In this document: one piece after another, positions 55,187-64,000 of the stretch | Position numbering within the stretch: the stretch's first letter is position 1 | Layout: each line of letters opens with the position of its first letter | Source of the DNA: Bacillota bacterium | GTDB taxonomy: Bacteria; Bacillota; Limnochordia; Limnochordales; ZCTH02-B6 | NCBI GenBank assembly: GCA_017656145.1 | Contig: JACDOI010000001.1 | Coordinates: 1 to 64,000 of the forward strand | Length of the DNA: 64,000 bases | Direction of reading: 5' to 3' | The notes under the pieces: model-generated | Seen by the model: the letters and a program-made list of their open reading frames with translations, nothing else | What the model was told of the DNA's origin: nothing | The model's database searches: none | Made by a program: the position numbers and the translations under genes

Positions 55187-56020
55187 TCACGCCGGCCGGG
55201 GCGGGGCGGGGAACCAGCGGTGCCGCTGCATTGGGATATACCGTTGGGCCAAGACGGCGAGGGGCTTGCGAGCCACGGTGAACTCGTCGGCCAAACGGGC
55301 GAGCAGCCTCCCCAGGCCGGCCCCGGCCGCGGGCTCGGCTTCGGCCGCCCGGCGGTAGTACGTTCGGCCGAGCTCCTCGTATTCCGCGATGCCCCGTACC
55401 GGCACCGGGCGGCGTCCCCGGCCACCGTTCGTCTCCCGGGCGCGCCGCGCCAGGTGATCGGCGAACATGCCGGTCAGAAACAGGCACAAATCGCCTAGCC
55501 GGCGGTAGATGGGAAACCGGCGGTCCTCGGCGGTGAGTTGCGCGAGCATTTCCATGTCCTCGACGGCGAAGTTGCTGTAGCTCACGAAGCGGGGACCGCT
55601 GGCGCCCCAGACCTGGACGGTGTGCCGGTCGATGCGGGTAAACTCCTCAAGCATGACCGCTAGGTAGTCCCGAACCGACGGGTCCTCCAACAACTCCGCC
55701 GCGGCCTCTGCATCGAACACCGGCAACGTCCCTTGCGAGCTGACCTCCATCGTGAAGCTTCGGGAGCGCAGGTCTGCTTGGACCCGCCGCAAGAGCACCG
55801 TGAACACGAGAAACGGGGAAACGCGGACGACCGCGTCGGTGTCCGACATTAACCGGTCGAACACCCGCGGATCGTCCAGCATGACTTGGAGAAGGTCGGG
55901 TTTCCCCCGGACGGCATCCTTGATCCGGTCGTAGTCCCGGCGGGTCGTGGCCACGGCCCGGACGAGAAAATCCAGATCCTGTTCGCTCAACTGCTCGAGC
56001 CGGTTGCCCATCGGGTTCAC
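55187..56020 (-). CDS. protein of unknown function, mostly helical
   Basis: A 277-residue soluble protein not assigned to a family. It starts VNPMGNRLEQLSEQDLDFLVRA, is predominantly amphipathic helix, and ends in a basic tail (VLAQRYIPMQRHRW). No membrane segment or catalytic motif. GTG 56020 follows GGGGAGA. It has one of the strongest promoters in the window and is monocistronic, so it is likely well expressed. The AEYEELGRTYYRRAAEAEPA region faintly recalls helical-repeat proteins. Confidence 0.7.
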   Translation of the reverse strand: MNPMGNRLEQLSEQDLDFLVRAVATTRRDYDRIKDAVRGKPDLLQVMLDDPRVFDRLMSDTDAVVRVSPFLVFTVLLRRVQADLRSRSFTMEVSSQGTLPVFDAEAAAELLEDPSVRDYLAVMLEEFTRIDRHTVQVWGASGPRFVSYSNFAVEDMEMLAQLTAEDRRFPIYRRLGDLCLFLTGMFADHLARRARETNGGRGRRPVPVRGIAEYEELGRTYYRRAAEAEPAAGAGLGRLLARLADEFTVARKPLAVLAQRYIPMQRHRWFPAPPRPA

Positions 56021-56100
56021 GGGTTCTCCCCACCTCCCCGGCCTATCCTGGAAGCGGCCGGGAAGCGGCTCCCGGCCGCACCCGCGCAAAGCTTACGAAT

Positions 56101-56128
56101 ATTATACTCACCGGTCCCCCGCTGTCAA
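56101..56128 (-). promoter_or_regulatory. near-consensus promoter of the unknown gene 55187-56020
   Basis: On the minus strand a perfect TTGACA (complement of 56123-56128), 16 bases, then a perfect TATAAT (complement of 56101-56106). The -35 overlaps the stop codon of the upstream add gene. Confidence 0.88.
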
Positions 56129-57180
56129 TTGTCCCCGGCGTCCCGATTCGGCCATTCCCGCTCGATCCGCTCAAAAAGCTTCCTTCGTTGGTCTTCGGTC
56201 GTGAAGGCCGCCTGGGCCGCGCACAGCACAGTCTCCCGGGCGTCGGATTCCGAAAGGCCAAGCGCCGCCGCAAGACGCCGGTACTCTTCGGACAACGTCG
56301 TAGCCGACACCGTCCGGTTGTCGGTATTGACTGTAACGGCCACGCCCGCGGCAAGATACCGGCGCAGCGGGTGTTCGGACAAGGCGTTGACCGCCTTGGT
56401 CTGCGCGTTGCTCGTGGGACACATCTCGAGCGCGACGCCCCGGTCGGCCACCTCCCGCAAAAGCTCAGGGTCTTCCGCGAGGCGAACGCCGTGACCGATG
56501 CGGGTCGCGCCGAGCTCTCGGACGGCCGTCCGGATCTCTTCTGCTCCCCCGACCTCCCCCGCGTGAACGGTCAGGGAGAATCCCATGCGCCGCGCCAGTG
56601 CCAGCGGTTCCCGGTGGAGCGCCGTAGGAAACGCAGCCTCGTCCCCGGCTAGATCGACCGCAACCAATCCCTCCCCGAGCAGGGGCTCGACCTCGCGCAC
56701 CATGGCGACGTTGTCTTCGGGCGGGAAGTGCCGCATACAGCACGCGATGAGGCCCGTGCCGACGCCGAACTCCCGCTCCGCCCGTTTTAGGCCTGCGAGG
56801 ACCCGCCTGACGGCCTCGGCGATCGTCATGCCCTCCCGGGTGTGAAGGGCAGGGGCAAACCGGACCTCCACGTGGCAGACGTGTTCGGCTGCCGCGTCGG
56901 CCACCAGTTCGTAAGCGATCCGTTCCAGCGCTTCGCCGTCCTGCATGACCGCCAAAGGCAGGTCGAAGCGGGTCAAGTAGTCCGCCAGGGATGGGCAATC
57001 GTCGGGCACCCGGGCTTTTGCCGCCACCTCCTCGACCGTTCTCAATCCCGCGTACCGTTGCACCGCGGGTCTTTGGGCCCGGCGCCGTTCCTGAAGAAGT
57101 TCCCACAACGTGGCCGGCCTCACCGAGCCGTCCAAGTGGACGTGCAGCTCCACTTTGGGCAGCGATTCCCAATGCATCAT
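56125..57180 (-). CDS. add: adenosine deaminase
   Basis: A 351-residue zinc amidohydrolase converting adenosine to inosine. Zinc ligands and catalytic residues are in KVELHVHLDGS, VHAGEVGG, RIGHGVRL and VTVNTDNRTVSATTLSEEY. The segment MCPTSNAQT is typical of Add. ATG 57180 has GAGGAGG six bases upstream; the second ATG immediately follows. Adenosine made by the SAM hydrolase nearby is a possible substrate source. Confidence 0.95.
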   Translation of the reverse strand: MMHWESLPKVELHVHLDGSVRPATLWELLQERRRAQRPAVQRYAGLRTVEEVAAKARVPDDCPSLADYLTRFDLPLAVMQDGEALERIAYELVADAAAEHVCHVEVRFAPALHTREGMTIAEAVRRVLAGLKRAEREFGVGTGLIACCMRHFPPEDNVAMVREVEPLLGEGLVAVDLAGDEAAFPTALHREPLALARRMGFSLTVHAGEVGGAEEIRTAVRELGATRIGHGVRLAEDPELLREVADRGVALEMCPTSNAQTKAVNALSEHPLRRYLAAGVAVTVNTDNRTVSATTLSEEYRRLAAALGLSESDARETVLCAAQAAFTTEDQRRKLFERIEREWPNRDAGDN

Positions 57181-57322
57181 TGCCCGCCTCCTCGCAGTGT
57201 TTCCTGCCCTTTCGTTGATCAAAGCGTGCTCTCCTTTGCCGGCCCGCGTCCCGTTCTACAGCCGCGGCCGAGTCCATACGCGTGGGATGGACTCCGAAAC
57301 CGCCCGAAGGAGGAGTCGGGAC

Positions 57323-58681
57323 GTGCGGCGCAGGCCGCTGTTGTGGGGCGCCCTCATTCTCATGGCGTCGGGGGCGGTGACGCGCGCCGCCGGCACCGTG
57401 TATCGTATCCTGATCGTCCGCTGGGCCGGCGCCGAGGCCCTCGGGCTGTTCCAGATGGTGTTGCCCTTGTTTCGCCTTGCGTCGGCCATGGCCACGCTCC
57501 GACTGCCCGTGGCGCTCACCCGGGTAACCGCTGACGGCCTGGCCCGGGGAGACATCCCCGCGGTGGCAACGGCGCGGCAAGCGACGGCCGCGCTCATCAT
57601 CGTTTTGACCGCGCTCACCGCCCTGGCGGTAGCGGCCGGGGCGCCCTTTCTCGCCCGGGAGTATCTGACCGATCCGCGCACCGAACCGCTGATCTTGCTT
57701 TTGCCCGTGGCCTTCGTGCCCTCGGCCCTGACGGGGATTTTCCGCGGCTACGCGGAAGGCCGGCAAAACATGATATCCACCGCGGCCGGGCAGGTGGTGG
57801 AACAGCTCGTCCGGGTGCCTGCGGTGCTCTTGCTGTTGTCGTGGTGGGTCGGGGCGGGTCCGCAGCAGGCCGCGGTCGCGCTGGTGTTGGGCCTTGGGGC
57901 CGGGGAGCTCGCGGGGCTTTTGACTGCCATGGTCGCCTCCGGCTGGTGGCAACTGGAGAAAAAAGACGGCAGTGGCCGGACCAAACTCCGCGGCCGGCCC
58001 CGGGCGCCCCGGTTCATTGTGCTGGACCACATCCGGACCGCTCGGAACCTTCTGGGCATGAGCCTTCCTCTTTGGGCCGCCACGGTGATCAACACCGCTG
58101 CCCAGATAGTCAACGTCGGGATGATTCCCCGGAGACTTTTGGCCGCGGGGGCGACGATGACCGAAGCTACCGCACTGTACGGTCAGCTGACGGGCATGGT
58201 GTTGCCGCTGCTTTACATGCCCATGCTGCTCGTATTTCCAGTGGCCACCGTACTGACCCCCGCCATCGCGGAGTCACAGGCTGTGGGCAACAAGGCATCC
58301 GCCCGGCGCCACTTCCGGTTGGCCGCGGGCGGCGCCCTGGCAGTAGGTTTGGCCACTTTCGCGGTTTGCCAGGCGTTTCCCGAAGCTGTCCCCCGGCTTC
58401 TGTACGGTATCCCCGATATCGCCCCCTTGGTCCGGTTGGTAGGCGTCGCCGCTCCGTTCGCCTTTACCGCGAACATCTTCGCCTCGGTCCTGTATGCCCT
58501 GGGACGAACGGACGTCGTGCTGAAGACGTTCGTCATCACCACTGCGATCCGCTTGGCGCTCATCTACTGGTTGACGGCCGACCCGCGCCTTGGGATCGGC
58601 GGTGCGTTATGGGCTATCGTGGTCGACTATGCCCTCACCGCCGCCGCGAACGGCCGGATGTGCGCCCGGCTCTTGCGCTGA
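57323..58681 (+). CDS. SpoVB/MATE-like polysaccharide flippase family protein
   Basis: A 452-residue polytopic membrane protein of the MOP flippase superfamily, closest in pattern to SpoVB-type proteins of spore-forming Bacillota (IFRGYAEGRQNMISTAAGQVVEQLVRVP is split here: the key parts are FRGYAEGRQNM and VVEQLVRVP). These move lipid-linked cell-wall precursors. GTG 57323 was chosen for AAGGAGGA eight bases upstream; an ATG 12 codons earlier lacks a site. A sporulation role is plausible but not shown. Confidence 0.85.
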   Translation: MRRRPLLWGALILMASGAVTRAAGTVYRILIVRWAGAEALGLFQMVLPLFRLASAMATLRLPVALTRVTADGLARGDIPAVATARQATAALIIVLTALTALAVAAGAPFLAREYLTDPRTEPLILLLPVAFVPSALTGIFRGYAEGRQNMISTAAGQVVEQLVRVPAVLLLLSWWVGAGPQQAAVALVLGLGAGELAGLLTAMVASGWWQLEKKDGSGRTKLRGRPRAPRFIVLDHIRTARNLLGMSLPLWAATVINTAAQIVNVGMIPRRLLAAGATMTEATALYGQLTGMVLPLLYMPMLLVFPVATVLTPAIAESQAVGNKASARRHFRLAAGGALAVGLATFAVCQAFPEAVPRLLYGIPDIAPLVRLVGVAAPFAFTANIFASVLYALGRTDVVLKTFVITTAIRLALIYWLTADPRLGIGGALWAIVVDYALTAAANGRMCARLLR

Positions 58682-58707
58682 CTGTTGCAAGCCGAACTGT
58701 GTATAAT
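58678..58707 (+). promoter_or_regulatory. candidate promoter of the MFS transporter gene
   Basis: CTGACT at 58678-58683, 18 bases, then a perfect TATAAT at 58702-58707. The leader of about 120 bases contains the palindrome GGCGCCGGCGCC. Confidence 0.55.
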
Positions 58708-58831
58708 TCAAATCAAGGAAGTGCTCCGGGGAGGCGCCGGCGCCAGGCGCGCCGTCAACAACAGCTCGCGGCTCGAATCGGGTGCGAGCGTTTCTGCCGC
58801 GAATGTTTTCTCATGAGGAGGGGTGATCTCC

Positions 58832-60061
58832 ATGCCGGCACGGGGTGATACCGCCTCCAGCAAAGGCGAGCTGGCAGAGCACTGGCCGGTGCTGGCGGTG
58901 GCGTTTTTGGTGTCCCTGGTCGCCATGGGGCTCCGGTTCGCGACGGGACCGTTCATGTCCCCGATGGCTGCCGACTTCGGCTTCACTCAAGGCCAGCTTT
59001 CGACCATCGTGGCCGGTTCCATGCTCGGCTTCGGGCTCGCCTTGCCGCTCGCCGGGCGCCTGGCCGACGCCTGGGGAAGCCGGGCGGTGGCCGCGGCAGG
59101 CCTTGCGTGCTTGGCCCTATCCCTGGCGACGGTTGCCCGCACCGCTTCTGCCGCCGTGTTCAGCGCGGCGTTCGTCATCGGAGCCTCCTTGGGGTTTGCC
59201 GCCACCAGCCAGGTCGCGTTGAGCCCGCTTATCACCCGGTGGTTTGTGCGCCAACGGGGGTTGGCCATGACGTTCCTCTCCGCCGGTGGGATGGCAGGCA
59301 TCGCTCTCTTTACGCCGGTGTCGGCCATCCTCATCGACGCGGTCGGCTGGCGGAACGCGTACCTTCTCTTTGCCGTCTTCATCGGCGTTCTGCTTTTGCC
59401 GGCCTTGCTCCTATTGGTGCGGGAGCGGCCGGTGCCCATGCAATCGGCCTCGACGCGGGCGGCATGGAAACCGGCATTGGCCACGGGTCCCTTCTGGCTG
59501 TGCGCGGCCGGCATGTTCGCGTGCGGATTCAGCATGAATCTCATGAGCACCCACGGGGTTCCGATGCTGGAACACCACGGATTTCCGACAATGACCGCCT
59601 CGCTCGGAATCGGGCTTTTGGGATTGGTGAGCGTCGGCGGAACGCTGTCGCTTGGTGCGCTGTCCGACCGCCTCGGCCGGCCGGCGTTTTTGGCCCTCAT
59701 CTACTTTGTTCGGGCCCTTGGATTTGTGGCGCTGGTGTTCGCGGGCCGCGAGTGGGAACTGTACCTGACTGCCGCCATCGGCGGCCTCGTGTGGGCGGGA
59801 AGCCCCGCGCTGACATCGGCCATCACCGCCGATCTGTACGGACCCCGGGTGGTGGGCACTTTGTTCGGCCTGATGTACATGGGACACCAGGTAGGAGCCG
59901 CCGCCGGCGCCTTCCTGGGCGGCTGGGCGTTTGACGCGTCAGGGGATTATACCGGGGCGTTCGTCACCGCGGCCGTGCTGCTTGTGGCCGGGGCGGCCGC
60001 CTCGCGGCGCATCCCCGCGATGGCTCCGGCGGTGACGGCTGAGGGAGGTGTCGCCGGCTAA
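58832..60061 (+). CDS. major facilitator superfamily transporter
   Basis: A 409-residue twelve-helix MFS protein. The motif A-like loop GRLADAWGSRAV follows helix 2, and a second half repeat has LSDRLGRPAFL. LSTIVAGSMLGFGLALPLAG and the LITRWFVRQRGLAMTF region resemble the oxalate/formate or monocarboxylate-type subfamily. The substrate is not determinable. ATG 58832 is preceded by GGAGGGGTGA at five bases; an in-frame GTG at 58823 lies inside that site. Confidence 0.9.
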   Translation: MPARGDTASSKGELAEHWPVLAVAFLVSLVAMGLRFATGPFMSPMAADFGFTQGQLSTIVAGSMLGFGLALPLAGRLADAWGSRAVAAAGLACLALSLATVARTASAAVFSAAFVIGASLGFAATSQVALSPLITRWFVRQRGLAMTFLSAGGMAGIALFTPVSAILIDAVGWRNAYLLFAVFIGVLLLPALLLLVRERPVPMQSASTRAAWKPALATGPFWLCAAGMFACGFSMNLMSTHGVPMLEHHGFPTMTASLGIGLLGLVSVGGTLSLGALSDRLGRPAFLALIYFVRALGFVALVFAGREWELYLTAAIGGLVWAGSPALTSAITADLYGPRVVGTLFGLMYMGHQVGAAAGAFLGGWAFDASGDYTGAFVTAAVLLVAGAAASRRIPAMAPAVTAEGGVAG

Positions 60062-60062
60062 G

Positions 60063-61115
60063 ATGCGGATCGGCATTCTCGCTCCCATCGCGTGGCGCAC
60101 CCCTCCCCGCCGGTACGGTCCCTGGGAGCAAGTGTGCGCCAATCTGGCTGCAGGTCTCGTCTCCCGGGGTCACGAGGTCGTGCTGTTCGCTACCGGTGAC
60201 TCCCGGGTGAATGGCGCGCGCCTCTCCTGGGTGTGCCCGCGCCCCCTGGGAGAAGATGCGTCCCTCCCCGCCCGCCAGGATTAGACGCGGGACAAGGCCC
60301 AAGCGCAGGCAGCCCCCCGCCCCGTGGGCAGCCACCACAACCAGTTCAACAACCAACCGCGGTGCTTCGCGCCGCTTTTGGATACGCCCATGGTCACCAC
60401 CTTGCACGGTGCGGCGCTGCTTGAGCCGGACACCCGGTTCGTCTACCGCCGATTCCGTCACCTGCCGTACGTGTCCATCAGCGACGCCGAGCGGTTGGGG
60501 TGTCCGGAGCTGAACTACGTGGCCACCGTCTACAACGGTGTCGACATCCGACAGTTCACCTTCCGCCCGGAAACCGGCGAGTACTTGATGTTCCTCGGGC
60601 GGGCGTCGGCCAAAAAAGGGCTTCACCTGGCCATTGAGGTGGCCGTGCGCTCGGGCGTGCCGCTCGTCATCGCAGCCCACATACCGCCCGGCGAGCGGGA
60701 GTTCTTTGACACCGTCGTCCGGCCGCGCATTGACGGAAAGCTGATCCGGTTCGCCGGCGAGGTGGGACCTGACGAGCGAAACCGGCTCCTGGGCGGCGCC
60801 TTGGCCTTGTTGCACCTGGTCACCGAGCCGGAGCCTTTCGGCCTGGTCTTGGCCGAAGCCCAGGCGTGCGGCACGCCCGTCATCGGTTTCGGACTCGGAT
60901 CGGTCCCCGAGGTGGTGGCCCACGGGGAGACCGGGTTCGTCGTCCGCAGCGTCGACGAGGCGGCCAAAGCCGTCGGCCAGGTGCACGCCCTGGACAGGCA
61001 CGCCTGCCGGGCCCGGGTGGAAGCCCGATTCACCATTGACCGCATGGTGGAAGGATACATCGAGGTCTACCGGCGTGTGCTGGAGGGGACAGGAACGGAA
61101 AACGGGCGGGTCTAG
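60063..61115 (+). pseudogene. GT4 glycosyltransferase interrupted by an in-frame TAG
   Basis: The 5' part starts MRIGILAPIAWRTPPRRYGP and ends at TAG 60282-60284; the 3' part continues in the same frame with SHHNQFNNQP, TPMVTTLHGA, LNYVATVYNGVD, MFLGRASAKKGLHLAIEV and the E-x7-E region EPEPFGLVLAEAQACGTPV. Together they make one GT4 protein of about 350 residues. Around the stop (codons for ARQD-stop-TRDKAQAQ) the sequence has lost the usual FDLIHNH pattern, so damage may be more than one substitution. An assembly error or a true pseudogene are both possible. The gene starts one base after the MFS gene. Confidence 0.75.
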
Positions 61116-64000
61116 GCGGGCCCAACTCCCCTCGCCGGCATCCTGACGGCCTGCCCCGCGGCCAGAAACACCACGTATGCTTCGCTGGCGTCCCGCCCGT
61201 ATATCTCCCGGACCGCCCGGCAGTAGAGAGCCATTTGACCCTCGTACCGGCGGGCCGCGGCCGGTACCGCCCCGGGGCGGACGTCGTCGGTCTTGTAGTC
61301 GATTACGACCAGCTTTCCATCGTCCTGCAACAGGCAGTCGATGACGCCTTGCACCACGACGAATTCCCCGGCGGCCTCGGCCGGATCGAGCTCCGGATAC
61401 ACTTGCCCCGCGGGCAGGGACAAGGTAAACGGGATTTCCCGATGCACCCGGGCTGCTTTCGCCTGCAAGCGCCGGCCCAGGGGCGAGGCGAAAAACGCGG
61501 CCAGCATGCGGCAATCGATGGCTGCAGCCTGTTCCGGCGTGAGAACCTGTCGGGCCTTGAGTCGGTCTACCTGGGTGCGGATGCCGGCCTCTGTCAGCGG
61601 TTCCGACAAGTCCAGGTGCTGCAAGACAAGGTGCACCGCGGATCCCCGCTCGGTCGGCGACAACGGGCGCTCGGCCTGCACAAACCGGGGGCGCCCCAAG
61701 GGGCGCAAGGGCGGTGCGACGGCCGGAGCGGCCTCCCCTTCCCCGCCGGAGTGAAACCGGCGCTTCAATTCGCTGACGCTTACCTTGGCCGGCCGGCTGG
61801 CTAGGGCTTTCCACGGGTAGCGCCAATGGAGGCGGGGCTCAAGGGCTTCCCGGGCGGGACCGGCATCGACGCCGGGAAGGGGCCTCAGGCGGGCGACCGC
61901 GTCCCACGGCACGGAGGATTCGTCGTCCCGGACGTCCCCGGCCGCCAGCGCTAGAACGTTCGAAGCGTCCCAAACCCGCACCGCCCAGCGGGACGGGTCC
62001 CCGGCCACCGCCGGGTCGGCGGAGCCGAGATCGACACCGCCCAGCTGCCGCAAGGGGCTTCCGTCCCGATGGCGGGCCAGGGCCGGACCGAGCCAATCCA
62101 GCCAGCTTTTGGCGGAAAACAGCCGGGCCTCGTCCAGCGTCCAGCCAGGCTTTCTCGCCTCTTCCGACCACCTTCTGGCCAAACGTTCCACATCCCGCCC
62201 GGAGCCGATCAGGATAAGGCGCTCCCGCGCCCGGGTGAGCGCGACATACAGGATGCGCATTTCTTCCGCCAGCCCCTCCCGCTCCAGCCGGTGGAGGACC
62301 GCCGCGTGCAGCAGGGAAGGGCGGGCCACCCGCCGCTCGCCGTCCACCAGCGCCGCTCCGATCCCCAACTCCCGGTGGAAGGCGATGTGGGGCTGATCCG
62401 GGGGCCGGCGGAACGGGCGGCCCAAATCCAAAACGAACACGATGGGAAACTCGAGCCCTTTGCTCCCGTGGACGCTCATCACCCGCACGACGTCCTCATG
62501 TTGCCCCAGTACCGGCGCAGGCCCAAGATCACCGGAGGCCTCCTGCAATCGCTCAACGAACCGCAAAAACCGGGCAAGGCCTTGGCGGGCGAACCGGTCG
62601 AACTGGCGAGCCCGCTCATAAAGAGCCCGGAGATTGGCCTGGCGCTGGCGGCCGCCGGGCATGGCACCGGCGTAATCCAGAAATCCCGTCTCGTCCAAAA
62701 GGCGCCAGACCAGCTCCGACAGGGGTCCCCGGCGGGCCGCGGTCCGCCACTCCTCAAGACGGGACAAAAACCGTCTCAGACGCCTGCCCAACTCATCCTC
62801 GTCGCCGGCGTTTTCCGCGAACGCCCGGACCGCGTCGTAAAACTCGCCCTCCTTGCACGCCGCCCGGATCCGGGCCAGCTCAGCCGCGGACAGCCCGCCG
62901 ATGGGCGAGCGCAGCACCGCGGCGAGCGGGATGTCCTGGCGGGGATTGTCCAGCACCGAAAGGACGGCCAGCATGACCTCCACTTCCGTAGCGGCGAAAT
63001 ATCCGGTGCCGAGTTCCGCGTAAGCCGGAACGCCCAGGCGGGCGAACACGTCGACCAGGCAATTGGCCTTGTGGCGGGTCGCCCGGAGCAGCACCGCGAC
63101 GTCGCCGTAGCGAGCCGGGCGGTATCGCCCCTCGTCCCGATCCCAAACGACGGCTTGCCCGCCCTCCACGAGATCCCGAATTCGGCGGGCTGCAACAACC
63201 GCTTCCCGCTCAAAGGCCGTGAGATCCGCGCCGTCTTCCTCGTCTTCGCCGGAAGCGCGTGCGGTTGTTGGGGCGCCTTCCGACACGGTCGCCGCGTCGG
63301 AAATCGCCTCGGGAGCCGGCGCCCAGGACGCGGGCACCTCTGTGTCGATGGCAGCCGCGGCTTCCGCCGCGGCCCGATGCCGCGCGGCTGCCAAAAGGCG
63401 CGGGTCCCGCTCCAGAATGTGAACTTCGACGGGCTCCTCGCCGGTTTCGGGTCCGTAGGATGCCGCGAATTTGAGCTCGGCGGCCGCGGAATAGGCCGTC
63501 TCACCGATGCCAGGCGTCATGATCTGCCGGAACACGAAATTGACCGCGTCCACCACCGACCGACGGCTGCGGAAGTTAGCCGAAAGATCGATCCGCCGCT
63601 CACCCGCCCCAGGCGCAGGCGAGGCCCGTTCGTAGCGGGCGAGAAACAGCCCCGGGTCCGCTTGGCGAAACCGGTAGATGCTCTGCTTCACATCCCCCAC
63701 CAGAAACAACCGGCCGCCCTCGGTCCTAGGGCAGAGGCGCTCGAGGATCGCGTCCTGCACCCCATTGAGGTCCTGGCATTCGTCGACCAGCACCTCATCG
63801 AACGCGGCGCGGATCTCCTGGGCTGTCTCGGGATCTTCCAGCAGTTTGAGGCAGAAGTGTTCCAGATCCGGAAAATCCACCACGCCCCGTTCGGCTTTGA
63901 CGGCGGCGTAGGCGGCGTCGAAGCGCAACACCTGCTCCACCAGGGCATCGATGATCGGAAACTGCCCGGCCACGTCGGCCAGATGTCGTTCTGGCGGGTT
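61112..64000 (-). CDS. addA: AddA-type helicase-nuclease subunit (5' end beyond the window)
   Basis: C-terminal part, about 960 residues, of the ATP-dependent helicase/nuclease that processes double-strand breaks with AddB. Seen are the UvrD-family blocks VVDFPDLEHFCLKLL, Walker B LVDECQDLN, FLVGDVKQSIYRFRQADPGLF, VHGSKGLEFPIVFVLDLG and LYVALTRARERLI, then the C-terminal RecB-type nuclease with VIDCLLQDDGKLVVIDYKTDD. Walker B reads DECQD where DEYQD is usual. The frame is open to the right edge, so the N-terminal Walker A part lies outside. It overlaps the convergent glycosyltransferase remnant by four bases. Confidence 0.93.
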   Translation of the reverse strand, partial: NPPERHLADVAGQFPIIDALVEQVLRFDAAYAAVKAERGVVDFPDLEHFCLKLLEDPETAQEIRAAFDEVLVDECQDLNGVQDAILERLCPRTEGGRLFLVGDVKQSIYRFRQADPGLFLARYERASPAPGAGERRIDLSANFRSRRSVVDAVNFVFRQIMTPGIGETAYSAAAELKFAASYGPETGEEPVEVHILERDPRLLAAARHRAAAEAAAAIDTEVPASWAPAPEAISDAATVSEGAPTTARASGEDEEDGADLTAFEREAVVAARRIRDLVEGGQAVVWDRDEGRYRPARYGDVAVLLRATRHKANCLVDVFARLGVPAYAELGTGYFAATEVEVMLAVLSVLDNPRQDIPLAAVLRSPIGGLSAAELARIRAACKEGEFYDAVRAFAENAGDEDELGRRLRRFLSRLEEWRTAARRGPLSELVWRLLDETGFLDYAGAMPGGRQRQANLRALYERARQFDRFARQGLARFLRFVERLQEASGDLGPAPVLGQHEDVVRVMSVHGSKGLEFPIVFVLDLGRPFRRPPDQPHIAFHRELGIGAALVDGERRVARPSLLHAAVLHRLEREGLAEEMRILYVALTRARERLILIGSGRDVERLARRWSEEARKPGWTLDEARLFSAKSWLDWLGPALARHRDGSPLRQLGGVDLGSADPAVAGDPSRWAVRVWDASNVLALAAGDVRDDESSVPWDAVARLRPLPGVDAGPAREALEPRLHWRYPWKALASRPAKVSVSELKRRFHSGGEGEAAPAVAPPLRPLGRPRFVQAERPLSPTERGSAVHLVLQHLDLSEPLTEAGIRTQVDRLKARQVLTPEQAAAIDCRMLAAFFASPLGRRLQAKAARVHREIPFTLSLPAGQVYPELDPAEAAGEFVVVQGVIDCLLQDDGKLVVIDYKTDDVRPGAVPAAARRYEGQMALYCRAVREIYGRDASEAYVVFLAAGQAVRMPARGVGPA

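Noticed and set aside
60258..60330. Frameshift as the cause of the broken glycosyltransferase
   Set aside because: Both halves lie in the same frame. The other two frames across this stretch show no family-like FD-x-x-H-x-H sequence, so an indel pair is not supported.
59964..61826. 620-codon minus-strand frame crossing the MFS end, the broken glycosyltransferase and the addA end
   Set aside because: The plus-strand glycosyltransferase motifs and the minus-strand addA frame are real; this frame has only Arg/Gly-rich sequence. It does not explain the amber codon.

Overview
The window is a high-GC (visibly about two-thirds G+C), gene-dense bacterial chromosome segment. Several features point to a high-GC member of the Bacillota (Symbiobacterium/Limnochorda/Thermaerobacter-like): a T-box leader in front of leuS, a SpoVB-type flippase, an AddA-type recombination helicase-nuclease, type III pantothenate kinase, strong GGAGG-type ribosome binding sites and many GTG/TTG starts. 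A complete-looking respiratory NADH dehydrogenase operon (except nuoM), lipoate-dependent 2-oxoacid dehydrogenase genes and malic enzyme suggest a respiring heterotroph. Genus and species cannot be fixed from sequence alone. No rRNA, tRNA, CRISPR array, insertion sequence or prophage was seen.

Layout. 1-3.1 kb: leuS with its T-box leader and promoter. 3.1-5.3 kb: two tiny membrane proteins, a GT4 glycosyltransferase, and rnpB (RNase P RNA) with promoter and terminator. 5.3-7.1 kb: Nudix hydrolase and cofactor-independent phosphoglycerate mutase. 7.3-17 kb: a class I chelatase (bchH, bchI, bchD types) with CoA genes coaX and coaBC inserted between I and D, plus a P1-family peptidase. 16.9-22 kb: lipB, lipA and a branched-chain-type 2-oxoacid dehydrogenase (E2, E1beta, E1alpha; no E3). 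22-26.4 kb: comB and a phosphonate-type ABC transporter (phnE, phnE, phnC, phnD). 26.5-30.2 kb: Nfu scaffold protein and three tandem M42 aminopeptidases. 30.2-37.7 kb: rhomboid protease, AcuC-type deacetylase, maeB, and a glycoside ABC importer without ATPase. 37.8-51.6 kb: the nuo operon (A-L and N, no nuoM) ending in a LipM-like acyltransferase, with a Rex/CRP-like operator at the promoter. 51.6-57.2 kb: two proteins of unknown function, a DUF4340-like protein, a SAM hydrolase, trpS and adenosine deaminase. 57.3-64 kb: SpoVB-like flippase, MFS transporter, a GT4 gene interrupted by an in-frame stop, and the 3' part of addA.

How the genes fit together. The lipoate genes (lipB, lipA, and the LipM-like gene at the end of nuo) serve the E2 lipoyl domain of the dehydrogenase encoded beside lipA. 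NADH from that enzyme and from general catabolism would feed the Nuo complex, and the operator at nuoA fits redox or CRP-type control. The points most worth a second look are the absence of nuoM, the BchH-type chelatase in a region with no other chlorophyll genes, the triple M42 cluster, the 16-bp perfect inverted repeat around the acuC stop codon, and the amber-interrupted glycosyltransferase.
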